This document shows, piece by piece, positions 56,626-63,471 of a stretch of 64,000 nt of DNA. The stretch is from Chloroflexota bacterium (GTDB lineage: Bacteria > Chloroflexota > Limnocylindria > Limnocylindrales > CSP1-4). The position numbers and the translations under genes were made by a program. The stretch is taken from positions 1 through 64,000 of the forward strand of contig JACPOU010000003.1 of assembly GCA_016191345.1 (NCBI GenBank), read 5' to 3'. Position 1 is the stretch's first letter. Each line of letters starts with the position of its first letter. The notes beneath the pieces are model-generated. The model saw only the letters and a program-made list of their open reading frames with translations, searched no databases and was not told the origin of the DNA.

Positions 56626-57225
56626 GTGATCGCTCGCCTCGTTCGCCTCGCGGTCCGGCTCGTGCCGGTCGGGTTGGCTGCCGCGTTCCTCGCCGACCGC
56701 AGGCTCGCCACGGACGGCGGCGGGCGCGGCCCCGAGCCGATCCGGAGCGTCATCGTCGTGGACGCACCGATCGAGCGGACCTGGGCGGTCCTCGCCGACA
56801 TCGAGCGCCAGCCCGAGTGGATGCACGACCTCAAGAGCGTCCGGCTGACGACCCCGCCGCCGGTCCGGGTCGGGACGCGCGGCATCGGACGCGTCCGCGT
56901 CTTCGGGCTCGCCGTGGAGGATCCGGTCGAGGTCACGGCCTTCGAGGCGCCGGCCCACTTCGGGATCCGTCATGACGGGTTCGTCTCGGGGAGCGGCGAC
57001 ATCCGGCTCGTGCCGGGCGCCGACGGAACGACGACCATCGTGACCTGGGACGAGGTGCTCGTCCCGAAGGTCTTCCCGCACCTCGGTGGACGGCTGATCG
57101 CCCTCGTCTTCGCCCCCATCTTCCAGCGCGACCTCGAGCGGCTGGCCGTGCTCGCCGCGCGAGCCGATCGCGGCGAGGTCGCGGGCGCGGTCGCGGTCGC
57201 GGTCGCGGACGCGGACGCGGGCTGA
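56626..57225 (+). CDS. SRPBCC/START-like lipid-binding domain protein
   Basis: About 199 aa. A hydrophobic or basic N-terminal segment (RLVRLAVRLVPVGLAAAFL) is probably a membrane anchor. A SRPBCC domain (about residues 45-180) starts with SVIVVDAPIERTWAVLADIERQPEWM and continues to TTTIVTWDEVLVPKVFPHLGG. GTG 56626 is the most likely start but is weakly supported. The C terminus is encoded by seven GCGGNC hexamers. It shares strand and tight spacing with pncA and the exonuclease gene. Confidence 0.75.
   Translation: MIARLVRLAVRLVPVGLAAAFLADRRLATDGGGRGPEPIRSVIVVDAPIERTWAVLADIERQPEWMHDLKSVRLTTPPPVRVGTRGIGRVRVFGLAVEDPVEVTAFEAPAHFGIRHDGFVSGSGDIRLVPGADGTTTIVTWDEVLVPKVFPHLGGRLIALVFAPIFQRDLERLAVLAARADRGEVAGAVAVAVADADAG
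57181..57222 (+). repeat. GCGGNC hexamer microsatellite at a gene end
   Basis: Seven consecutive hexamers of the form GCGGNC (GGC, GTC three times, GAC twice, GGC) encode alternating Ala-Gly/Val/Asp and run up to the stop codon of the SRPBCC gene. Such a tract can change length by slippage; being in multiples of six it would keep frame. Confidence 0.7.
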
Positions 57226-57228
57226 CGG

Positions 57229-58128
57229 ATGCGGATCCACCTCGTCGACGCGACGTACGAGCTCTTCCGCGCCTACTACGGCCCTCGGCCGCCGGTCCTT
57301 GGCCGGAACGGGGTGGACCTCTCCGGCGTGAGCGGGCTCGTGGACCAGCTCCTCTACCTCCTGCGCGAGGAGGGCGCGACCCATGTCGGGTGCGCCACGG
57401 ACCGGGTCATCGAATCGTTCCGGAACGACCTCTATCCCGGCTACAAGTCGTCGGCCGGGATGCCGCCCGATCTGCTCGCCCAGTTCCCGATCGCGGAGGC
57501 CGCGATCGAGGTCCTCGGGGTCGTCCTCTGGCCGATGGTGGAGTTCGAGGCGGACGATGCCATCGCGGCCGCCTGCCGGCGCTTCGCCGCCGACCCCGAG
57601 GTCGAGCGGATCTTCGTCTGCACGCCGGACAAGGACATGGCCCAGCTCGTCGAGGACGAGCGGATCGTCCTCCTCGATCGCCGCCGGCAGATCACCTACG
57701 ACGACGCCGGGGTCCGGGCGAAGTGGGGCGTCGCCCCGGCCTCGATCCCCGACTGGCTGGCGCTCGTCGGTGATTCGTCGGACGGGTTTCCGGGCCTCCA
57801 GGGCTGGGGCGCCAAGTCCGCGGCCGCCGTCCTGGCGCGCTACGGGCACCTGGAGGACATCCCGGAGAAGGCGTCCCGCTGGGACGTGAAGAGCCTCCGC
57901 GGCGCCGTGGTCCTCGCGGCCACGCTCCGGGAGCACTGGGAGGAGGCGCTGCTGTACCGGTCGCTGGCGCGACTTCGGGACACGGGCGACGGCGTCGAGA
58001 TCCCGCAGCGGACGGCCGCGGAGCTGCGCTGGGGCGGCGCACCACGGGCCGCGTGGGAGGCCTTCTGCGACACCTGGGGCCTCGATCGCCTGCGGGCGCG
58101 CCCGCATCGGTGGGCTGCCGGAGGCTGA
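57229..58128 (+). CDS. FEN/5'-3' exonuclease-domain protein
   Basis: 299-aa nuclease of the DNA polymerase I 5'-exonuclease type, without a polymerase. Landmarks: N-terminal HLVDATYELFRAYYG, FRNDLYPGYKSS, the metal-binding EADDAIAA and TPDKDMAQLV, and the helix-hairpin-helix GDSSDGFPGLQGWGAKSA. ATG 57229 begins 3 nt after the SRPBCC stop. It would trim or remove 5' flaps or RNA primers. Confidence 0.92.
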   Translation: MRIHLVDATYELFRAYYGPRPPVLGRNGVDLSGVSGLVDQLLYLLREEGATHVGCATDRVIESFRNDLYPGYKSSAGMPPDLLAQFPIAEAAIEVLGVVLWPMVEFEADDAIAAACRRFAADPEVERIFVCTPDKDMAQLVEDERIVLLDRRRQITYDDAGVRAKWGVAPASIPDWLALVGDSSDGFPGLQGWGAKSAAAVLARYGHLEDIPEKASRWDVKSLRGAVVLAATLREHWEEALLYRSLARLRDTGDGVEIPQRTAAELRWGGAPRAAWEAFCDTWGLDRLRARPHRWAAGG

Positions 58129-58176
58129 GCCGATGGCGGCGGGCCGATCCTCCGCGACGACCGGACCGCGGGTTGT

Positions 58177-59052
58177 TCAGGGGCCGGCGACGCGCCGGAC
58201 CAGGTCCGCGTGGTGGGCCGGCGGCGCCGCGATGACCCCGATCGTCCGGGTCTTCGCCGCGACCTCGAACCAGGGACCCCCGGCCAGGTTCGTGACAGTC
58301 GCCCCGGCCCGCTCCGCGATGAGCCCGGCCGCGGCGATATCCCACGTGGAGAGGCCGCCCTGCTGGATGAAGGCATCGAAGCGCCCGTTCGAGACGTAGG
58401 CCAGGGCGATCGCGGCGGAGCCCATGGAGCGCGAGACGCGCACGGCCCGCCGGACGTCGCGGGCGCGCGTCGCGACGGCCCGGCCGGCCAGCGACATCGA
58501 GATCACGAAGTCGGAGAGCCTGTCCTTGGTCGAGGCCCGGATCACCGTCCCGCCGAGCGTCGCCGGCCCGTCGATCGTCGCCCCGAAGGATTCCGCGCGA
58601 GTCGGGTCGTGGATGACGCCCATGACCGGGCGGCCGCCCTCCACGAGCGCGATCGAGACGCAGAAGAACGGGATGCCGTTGGCGTAGTTGATCGTCCCGT
58701 CGAGTGGATCGACGACCCAGACCCGGCCCTCGCCGGACGTCGCCGTGTGGCCGGCGGCGGCACCGTCGTGCTCGCCGGTCTCCTCGGCGAGAAGCGCGTC
58801 GCCGGGGAACCTTGCCCGGATGGCGTCGAGGATCAGGGCCTCGGAGAGGTGGTCGACTTCCGTGACCACGTCGCGGGCCGACTTGTAGTCGATCTGCTCC
58901 ACGCGCTCGTAGCGGTCCATCTGGAGCCGGCCGGCGCGCTGGGCGACATCGTGGGCGAATTCCAGCTCGGCGGCGTAGGGGAAGGGCGGTTGGGCGGCCG
59001 TGGCCTTCGCGGCCGTGGCCTTCGCGGTGCGCGCGCCGCCTGTCGCGGTCAC
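58177..59052 (-). CDS. inositol monophosphatase-family phosphatase
   Basis: 291-aa Mg2+-dependent sugar or inositol phosphatase. Metal sites: SARDVVTEVDHLSE, LLAEETGE, the signature WVVDPLDGTINYANG, and STWDIAAAGLIAERAG. The N-terminal 25 residues are an Ala/Lys/Thr repeat (TAKATAAKATAAQ). GTG 59052 overlaps the stop of the zinc-ribbon gene. The substrate could be inositol phosphate, histidinol phosphate or a nucleotide; context does not decide. Confidence 0.92.
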   Translation of the reverse strand: MTATGGARTAKATAAKATAAQPPFPYAAELEFAHDVAQRAGRLQMDRYERVEQIDYKSARDVVTEVDHLSEALILDAIRARFPGDALLAEETGEHDGAAAGHTATSGEGRVWVVDPLDGTINYANGIPFFCVSIALVEGGRPVMGVIHDPTRAESFGATIDGPATLGGTVIRASTKDRLSDFVISMSLAGRAVATRARDVRRAVRVSRSMGSAAIALAYVSNGRFDAFIQQGGLSTWDIAAAGLIAERAGATVTNLAGGPWFEVAAKTRTIGVIAAPPAHHADLVRRVAGP

Positions 59053-59534
59053 GGCGACTGGCAGTCGACGGCGAGGTCCACCGGCGTATCGCCGAACGCG
59101 GTCACGGTCGCGGTGAACGTCAGGGATTCGCCGGCCGGCACGATCGGCGTCTGGACGATCTGGCCGGCCCCGCCGACGGGCCGGTCAACCGCGACGACCC
59201 GGCAGGTCGTGGCCGCGCCCTTCGAGCCGTGATTCGAGACCGAGATCGTGACGCCGAGGCCGGCCGGTTGCGCCGCGACACCCGTGACCGCCCCCTCGAA
59301 CGGGCCGACGCCGCTCAGCCCGACGCGCGCCAGGACCGCGAGGAGAACGACGAACAGGACGATGCCGCCCGCCGCCAGGGCATGGACCTGGGTCGCCGCC
59401 GGCTGCTTCAGGCCGAGCGGGTTGCAGAGCTCGCAGAGCGAATCCACGATCGGCACCGGGCGGCCGCAGCGAAGGCAGGGATGTGTCGTCTCGACGCGGG
59501 CCGGGGTGGACGGGACGGTGGCCGGGCGGGTCAT
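59049..59534 (-). CDS. zinc-ribbon membrane protein with an extracellular beta domain
   Basis: 161-aa protein: an N-terminal zinc ribbon (PCLRCGRPVPIVDSLCELC, two CxxC pairs), one transmembrane helix at about residues 54-74, and a C-terminal beta-sandwich-like domain with two cysteines (TTCRVVAV and DCQSP), likely a disulfide, outside the cell. The architecture is like FxLYD-type proteins. The gene overlaps that of the inositol-phosphatase by 4 nt. Function unknown. Confidence 0.75.
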   Translation of the reverse strand: MTRPATVPSTPARVETTHPCLRCGRPVPIVDSLCELCNPLGLKQPAATQVHALAAGGIVLFVVLLAVLARVGLSGVGPFEGAVTGVAAQPAGLGVTISVSNHGSKGAATTCRVVAVDRPVGGAGQIVQTPIVPAGESLTFTATVTAFGDTPVDLAVDCQSP

Positions 59535-59565
59535 GGGCCGGACGATGGTGCCACGATCGCTCCGT

Positions 59566-60417
59566 TCAGGCGGTGAGGCGGCCCGCCGCCTCGATGAGCC
59601 GGGTCACGTCCGCGGTCGTTCGCGCGGTCAGGATGACCTCGTCGGCGCCGGCCGCCGCCCATCGTCCCTGCTCTCCCTCGGGGTCGTCGAGCCACGGGCT
59701 GCCTGCGAGCGCGTCCTCACCGGACCGGCCGCCGCCGAACCCGAGCACGATCCGGACACTTGACCGGGCGCGGTCCTGGGCCGCGAGGGCCTCGAGGTAG
59801 CGCTCATGGAGGGCCTCGAAGGTCGGGGATTCGGCGGCCCAGCCGTCGCCGGCGCGGGCCGCGAGGCGGACGCCCGCCGGCGTTCCCGCGCCCACGAGGA
59901 TCCGGGGCAGCGGTTCGGGACGGGGCAGCGCGACGGCCTCGTCGAGGGGGTAGTACGGATCGTCACGGGTGACCGGGCCGCCGGTCCAGAGCGCCCGGAT
60001 GGCGCCGATCGCGGATTCGAGGCGAGCCGCCCGCTCGGCGGCTTCCGGGAACGGGATGCCGTAGGCGCGGTGCTCCGCGGCGTGTCCACCGATCCCGATG
60101 CCGAGCGTCAGGCGCCCGCCGCTGATCGCCTGGACCGTGGACGCGGCTCGGGTAAGCACCGCGGGGTGGCGATTCATGACGTTTGATACGAACGAGCCGA
60201 GGCCGATCCTTTGCGTCGTGGCCGCCGCGGCGGCGAGCACCGACCACTGCTCCAGGACCGGCACGTCGCGCCGGCCCTTGCCCATGAAGTGGTCCCAGCA
60301 CCAGACCCCGGCGTAGCCCGCCCGGTCCAGCTGCCGGGCGCTCTCGAGCCACCAGGCCGCATCGACCCCGATGGATCCGAGCGCGACCCCGACCGGGAGG
60401 GACGTCCTGGCGCTCAT
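59566..60417 (-). CDS. LLM-class (likely F420-dependent) oxidoreductase
   Basis: 283-aa luciferase-like TIM-barrel enzyme. Landmarks: DRAGYAGVWCWDHFMGKG, TTQRIGLGSFVSNVMNRHPAVLTRAASTVQAISGGR-type core (here split over residues 66-105), GIGIGGHAAEHRAYGIPFP and ILVGAGTPAGVRLAARAGDGW. The sequence resembles F420-dependent family members from Actinobacteria and Chloroflexi. The 295 nt upstream contain three related palindromes, so it may be specifically regulated. Substrate unknown. Confidence 0.9.
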   Translation of the reverse strand: MSARTSLPVGVALGSIGVDAAWWLESARQLDRAGYAGVWCWDHFMGKGRRDVPVLEQWSVLAAAAATTQRIGLGSFVSNVMNRHPAVLTRAASTVQAISGGRLTLGIGIGGHAAEHRAYGIPFPEAAERAARLESAIGAIRALWTGGPVTRDDPYYPLDEAVALPRPEPLPRILVGAGTPAGVRLAARAGDGWAAESPTFEALHERYLEALAAQDRARSSVRIVLGFGGGRSGEDALAGSPWLDDPEGEQGRWAAAGADEVILTARTTADVTRLIEAAGRLTA

Positions 60418-60499
60418 CGGGCAAAGGCCGGGCGCAGCGCGCGGAGCGGGCGCAGCGTGCGTGCCGGGTGCAGCGTGCGCGCCCGCGTCGACCTCGATG

Positions 60500-60517
60500 T
60501 GTCGTCTGGAGGCGACA
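60500..60517. repeat. palindrome, copy 1 of TGTCG-N8-CGACA family
   Basis: TGTCGTCTGGAGGCGACA: TGTCG and CGACA are perfectly complementary and CT/AG inside extends the symmetry. It is 83 nt upstream of the LLM oxidoreductase start. Two related copies follow at 60572 and 60666. Confidence 0.5.
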
Positions 60518-60571
60518 ACCGGACGTCCAGGCCCGGGCGGATGGCGTCGGTGACGTTCATCACCGTCGGAT

Positions 60572-60589
60572 TGTCCACCTCAGGCGACA
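60572..60589. repeat. palindrome, copy 2 of TGTCG-N8-CGACA family
   Basis: TGTCCACCTCAGGCGACA keeps the right half AGGCGACA exactly as in the symmetrical consensus TGTCGCCT-NN-AGGCGACA; the left half has diverged. Confidence 0.4.
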
Positions 60590-60665
60590 CAACGACGTCC
60601 GGAATGGGCCAATCGACGCCGGCGCGGCTCCACGAGGGCTCCGTGAGGAGGTCCGGGCGCGCGGT

Positions 60666-60683
60666 TGTCGCTCCAGGACGACA
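60666..60683. repeat. palindrome, copy 3 of TGTCG-N8-CGACA family
   Basis: TGTCGCTCCAGGACGACA has the intact outer arms TGTCG and CGACA. Its longer flanks (CGGTTGTCG...) are the reverse complement of those of copy 1, so copies 1 and 3 also form a long inverted pair. Confidence 0.5.
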
Positions 60684-60712
60684 TCTGGGGCCCAGACCTC
60701 GCGCGCCCGCTT

Positions 60713-61561
60713 CTACAGCCCCGTCTCGAAGAGGCGGATGTCCTCGTCGCTCATCGCGTGGCCGTCGCCGCGCGTAGGGCCCAGCGCCGCCCGCGCACCC
60801 AGGGCATCGAGATCCGCCGGGAACCGCCCGATGAGGTCGAGGACGACCTTCTGGATCCGCTCCGCGTTCTGGGCGAAGACCTCGAGGACGCTCATCGCGT
60901 CGACGGCCTCGGTGCCCTCGAGAACGCCGGCGTCGTAGTCGGTGATGAGCGAGATGTTCACGACCGCCATCCCGAGCTCGCGGCACAGCCACGCCTCGGG
61001 GTACTGGGTCATGTTGATGACCTCCCAGCCGGCATCGGAGAACCATTTCGATTCCGACTTCGTCGAGAATCGCGGACCCTCGATGACGACGACCGTGCCC
61101 CGCTCGTGGACGGTGATGCCGTGATCGCGGATCGTCTGGATCGCGAGGCCTCGGAGGACCGGGTCGTACGTCTCCGCGGACGAGAGGTGGGTCACGATCG
61201 GGCCGTCGAAGAACGTGTGCGAGCGGCCCGCGGTCCGATCCACGAACTGGTCGCAGACGACGAAGTCACCGGGCTTGACGCCGATGGCCAGCGAACCGGC
61301 CGCGCACGGCGAGATGACGGCCTTGACCCCGAGCGAGCGCATCGCCCAGACGTTCGCCCGGTAGTTGATCCGGTGCGGCGGGATCGTGTGGCGCCGCCCG
61401 TGACGGGGCAGGAACGCGACGCGGCGACCGGCGACCGTGGCCAGGAAGAAGGAGTCCGACGGCGGCCCGTACGGGGTGTCGATCTTCGCCTCGCGGACGT
61501 CCTCGAGGAGCGAGTAGAAGCCGGACCCGCCGAAGACGCCGATCTCTGCCCGGTCCGCCAC
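60713..61561 (-). CDS. mtnP: S-methyl-5'-thioadenosine phosphorylase
   Basis: 282-aa trimeric-type purine nucleoside phosphorylase family enzyme that splits methylthioadenosine with phosphate into adenine and methylthioribose 1-phosphate. Landmarks: IGVFGGSGFYSLL (phosphate loop), FLPRHGRRHTIPPHRINYRANVWA-type sequence near residues 50-73, VVIEGPRFSTKSE and the substrate-binding NMTQYPEAWLCRELG. GTG 61561 has GGGAGG 5 nt upstream. It is the first gene of the minus-strand run that includes the LLM oxidoreductase. Confidence 0.95.
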   Translation of the reverse strand: MADRAEIGVFGGSGFYSLLEDVREAKIDTPYGPPSDSFFLATVAGRRVAFLPRHGRRHTIPPHRINYRANVWAMRSLGVKAVISPCAAGSLAIGVKPGDFVVCDQFVDRTAGRSHTFFDGPIVTHLSSAETYDPVLRGLAIQTIRDHGITVHERGTVVVIEGPRFSTKSESKWFSDAGWEVINMTQYPEAWLCRELGMAVVNISLITDYDAGVLEGTEAVDAMSVLEVFAQNAERIQKVVLDLIGRFPADLDALGARAALGPTRGDGHAMSDEDIRLFETGL

Positions 61562-61625
61562 GCCGACCTCCCGATGCCGCGGCCGGGCCGGCTCGAACGT
61601 GCCGGAAGGACCCCGCGGCGGGGCG

Positions 61626-61631
61626 ATTGTA
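61626..61631 (-). promoter_or_regulatory. candidate -10 element of mtnP
   Basis: TACAAT on the minus strand lies 64 nt upstream of the GTG start; no good -35 is seen at 17-18 nt. The divergent leaderless -10 TACGAT (61659-61664) is 27 nt away. Confidence 0.35.
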
Positions 61632-61670
61632 GACGTGCCGGTCGGTCGCAGCCTCGACTACGATGGCGCC

Positions 61671-61748
61671 GTGCTCCCGCGAGTGGACGACGAGATGACC
61701 CTCCGATTGCACCCGATCCCCCCGCGCCGACACGGCCCGCGACCTTGA
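61671..61748 (+). CDS. 25-codon leaderless upstream ORF coupled to DUF1684 gene
   Basis: GTG 61671 follows TACGAT (61659-61664) by 6 nt. The frame gives 25 residues (begins VLPRVDDEMTLRLHP) and its TGA overlaps the TTG start of the next gene (TTGA). The arrangement matches that of the 38-codon ORF before the molybdopterin gene. No domain is recognisable; translation is inferred. Confidence 0.4.
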   Translation: MLPRVDDEMTLRLHPIPPRRHGPRP

Positions 61749-62413
61749 GCGACCCCGGCGTCCCGGACCCGGCGACGACCCTCGAGCTGGCCGACTGGCG
61801 GCGCCGGGTTTCGACCCTGTACGCGGAGGTGCGGGCGGGCGCGGCCACGGACCCCCGGGCCGCCTGGGATCACTGGCGCGCCGTGCGCGAGGACCTCTAC
61901 CGCGACCATCCCCGGTCCCCGGTTCCGGAGGCGTCGCGCGCCGCCTTCCGGGCACGGCACTGGCCGTACGACACCGGGCTGCGGTTCGAGGTCCCCGTCG
62001 AGGGACTCGACGCCGCGCCGACACCGGCACCCGCGGGCAGCGCGGGACCGCTCGCGCTCCCGACGAGCACCGGCACGCCCCTCGAGTTCGTGCGCCTCGG
62101 CCGCGTGACGATCCCCTTCCCGGCGGGCACGCGAAGCCTGGAGCTCTTCTGGATGGCCGGCTACGCGGGCGGGCTCTTCCTCCCGTTCCGGGATGCCACG
62201 AACGGGACGGCGACATACGGCGCGGGGCGCTACCTCCTGGACGCGGCCAAGAGCGCCGACCTCGGCGGCGACCCGGCGCGGGGAACGCTGGTCCTCGACT
62301 TCAACTTCGCATTCCAGCCGTCCTGCGCGTTCGATCCGCGCTGGGCGTGCCCGCTCGCGCCGCCGTCGAACCGGCTCGACCTGCCGATCGAGGCCGGCGA
62401 GCGCCTCGGGTGA
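61745..62413 (+). CDS. DUF1684 family protein
   Basis: 222-aa protein of the DUF1684 family: WRAVREDLYRDHPRSPV, LRFEVPVEG, LEFVRLGRVTIPFPAGTRSLELFWMAGYAGGLFLPFRDATNG and the C-terminal LDFNFAFQPSCAFDPRWACPLAPPSNRL are family landmarks. The start is TTG 61745, the only in-frame start near the conserved region; there is no ribosome site, but the upstream mini-ORF stops on it. The function of the family is unknown. Confidence 0.85.
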   Translation: MSDPGVPDPATTLELADWRRRVSTLYAEVRAGAATDPRAAWDHWRAVREDLYRDHPRSPVPEASRAAFRARHWPYDTGLRFEVPVEGLDAAPTPAPAGSAGPLALPTSTGTPLEFVRLGRVTIPFPAGTRSLELFWMAGYAGGLFLPFRDATNGTATYGAGRYLLDAAKSADLGGDPARGTLVLDFNFAFQPSCAFDPRWACPLAPPSNRLDLPIEAGERLG

Positions 62414-62979
62414 CGGCGGCCTCGGTGCACCGCCCGCGGGACGCCGAGCCGCCGACGATCCGCGCCGCGACAGCGGCGGACGTGCCGGCGATCGCCCGGA
62501 TCCTCGTGGCGTCGTGGCGGGCGACCTACGCCGGCATCGTCCCGGCCGCGATCCTCGAGCGGATGGATGTCGACCGGAACGTGGCGCGGCTCCGCGCCCG
62601 GATCGAGGCATCCCCGGAGGGGGCCTCGAGTTCGCCGATCACCCTCGTGGTCGAGGACGGGCTCGGAGCGGTGGCCGGCTACGCCCTCGCCGGGCCGTGC
62701 CGCGACGACGACGCGCGCGAACTCGGCGAGGTCGAGGCGATCTACCTCGCCCCCGATGCGCGCGGCCGGGGCCTGGGACGGCCGCTCCTCGAGGCAGCCG
62801 CTGCCGCCCTCCGCCAAGCTGGGTTCGACACCGCCGTGCTGTGGGTCCTCACGGCCAACGGCCCCGCTCGCCGCTTCTACGAGGCGGCCGGCTTTCGGCT
62901 GGACGGGGCCGCCCGCACGCTCGACTTCGACGGCACGCCGATCGAGGAGATTCGCTACCGGCGGAGCAGATCCGGCTGA
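62410..62979 (+). CDS. GNAT-family N-acetyltransferase
   Basis: 189-aa acetyl-CoA-dependent acyltransferase. The CoA-binding loop is APDARGRGLGRPLLEAA (RGxGLG) after strand EVEAIYL, and the C-terminal part has NGPARRFYEAAGFRLDG. The N-terminal TIRAATAADVPAIARI... SWRATYAGIVP resembles PhnO/YitH-type members. GTG 62410 overlaps the DUF1684 stop, so the two are coupled. The substrate is unknown. Confidence 0.9.
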   Translation: MTAASVHRPRDAEPPTIRAATAADVPAIARILVASWRATYAGIVPAAILERMDVDRNVARLRARIEASPEGASSSPITLVVEDGLGAVAGYALAGPCRDDDARELGEVEAIYLAPDARGRGLGRPLLEAAAAALRQAGFDTAVLWVLTANGPARRFYEAAGFRLDGAARTLDFDGTPIEEIRYRRSRSG

Positions 62980-62997
62980 GCCCGTACCATCCCGGGC

Positions 62998-63471
62998 ATG
63001 AGCCACGAGGTCCACCGCGGCGAGCACCCGGCGCGGTCCGACGCCCCGCCCGCCACCGTCCGCCTGAGCCCTCGCCTCCGCGAGTTCCTCGACGCGCCAC
63101 GGATCGTGACGATCGGGACGAGCGGGCCGGACGGCGAGCCCCACCAGGCCGTCGCGTGGTACCGGCTGGAGCCGGACGACCGGATCCTCCTCAACAGCCG
63201 CTGGCCGCGCCGCTGGCCGTCCGACCTGGTCCGCGACGGGCGCTGCTCCCTCGCGATCCTCGACGACACGGACCAGATGCGCTGGGTCGGCCTCGCCGCC
63301 GTCGTCGACGAGCGGATCGACGACGTCGAGACCGCGCGCGACGACATCTGCGCCCTCGCGGTCCGCTACAGCGACGACGACCCGGCGACCTTGACCCGCT
63401 TCCGCTCCCAGCCGCGCGTGACGTTCCTCGTCCGGATCGTGGGCGCCCACGATCACCTTGGGGACGAGTGA
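62998..63471 (+). CDS. PPOX-fold FMN/F420-dependent enzyme (TIGR03618-like)
   Basis: 157-aa split-barrel flavin/F420-binding protein. LREFLDAPRIVTIGTSGPDGEPHQAVAWYRLEPDDRILLNS and RRWPSDLVRDGRCSLAILD are typical of the TIGR03618 F420-binding group. TACCAT (62985-62990) is 7 nt before the ATG and there is no ribosome site. It overlaps the LLM gene by 1 nt (TGATG), fitting a shared deazaflavin cofactor. Confidence 0.88.
   Translation: MSHEVHRGEHPARSDAPPATVRLSPRLREFLDAPRIVTIGTSGPDGEPHQAVAWYRLEPDDRILLNSRWPRRWPSDLVRDGRCSLAILDDTDQMRWVGLAAVVDERIDDVETARDDICALAVRYSDDDPATLTRFRSQPRVTFLVRIVGAHDHLGDE

Noticed and set aside
60414-61046. 210-codon minus-strand frame including the palindrome region
   Set aside because: Half is shadow of the mtnP gene in another frame; the remaining segment has short protein-like stretches but no start or family resemblance.
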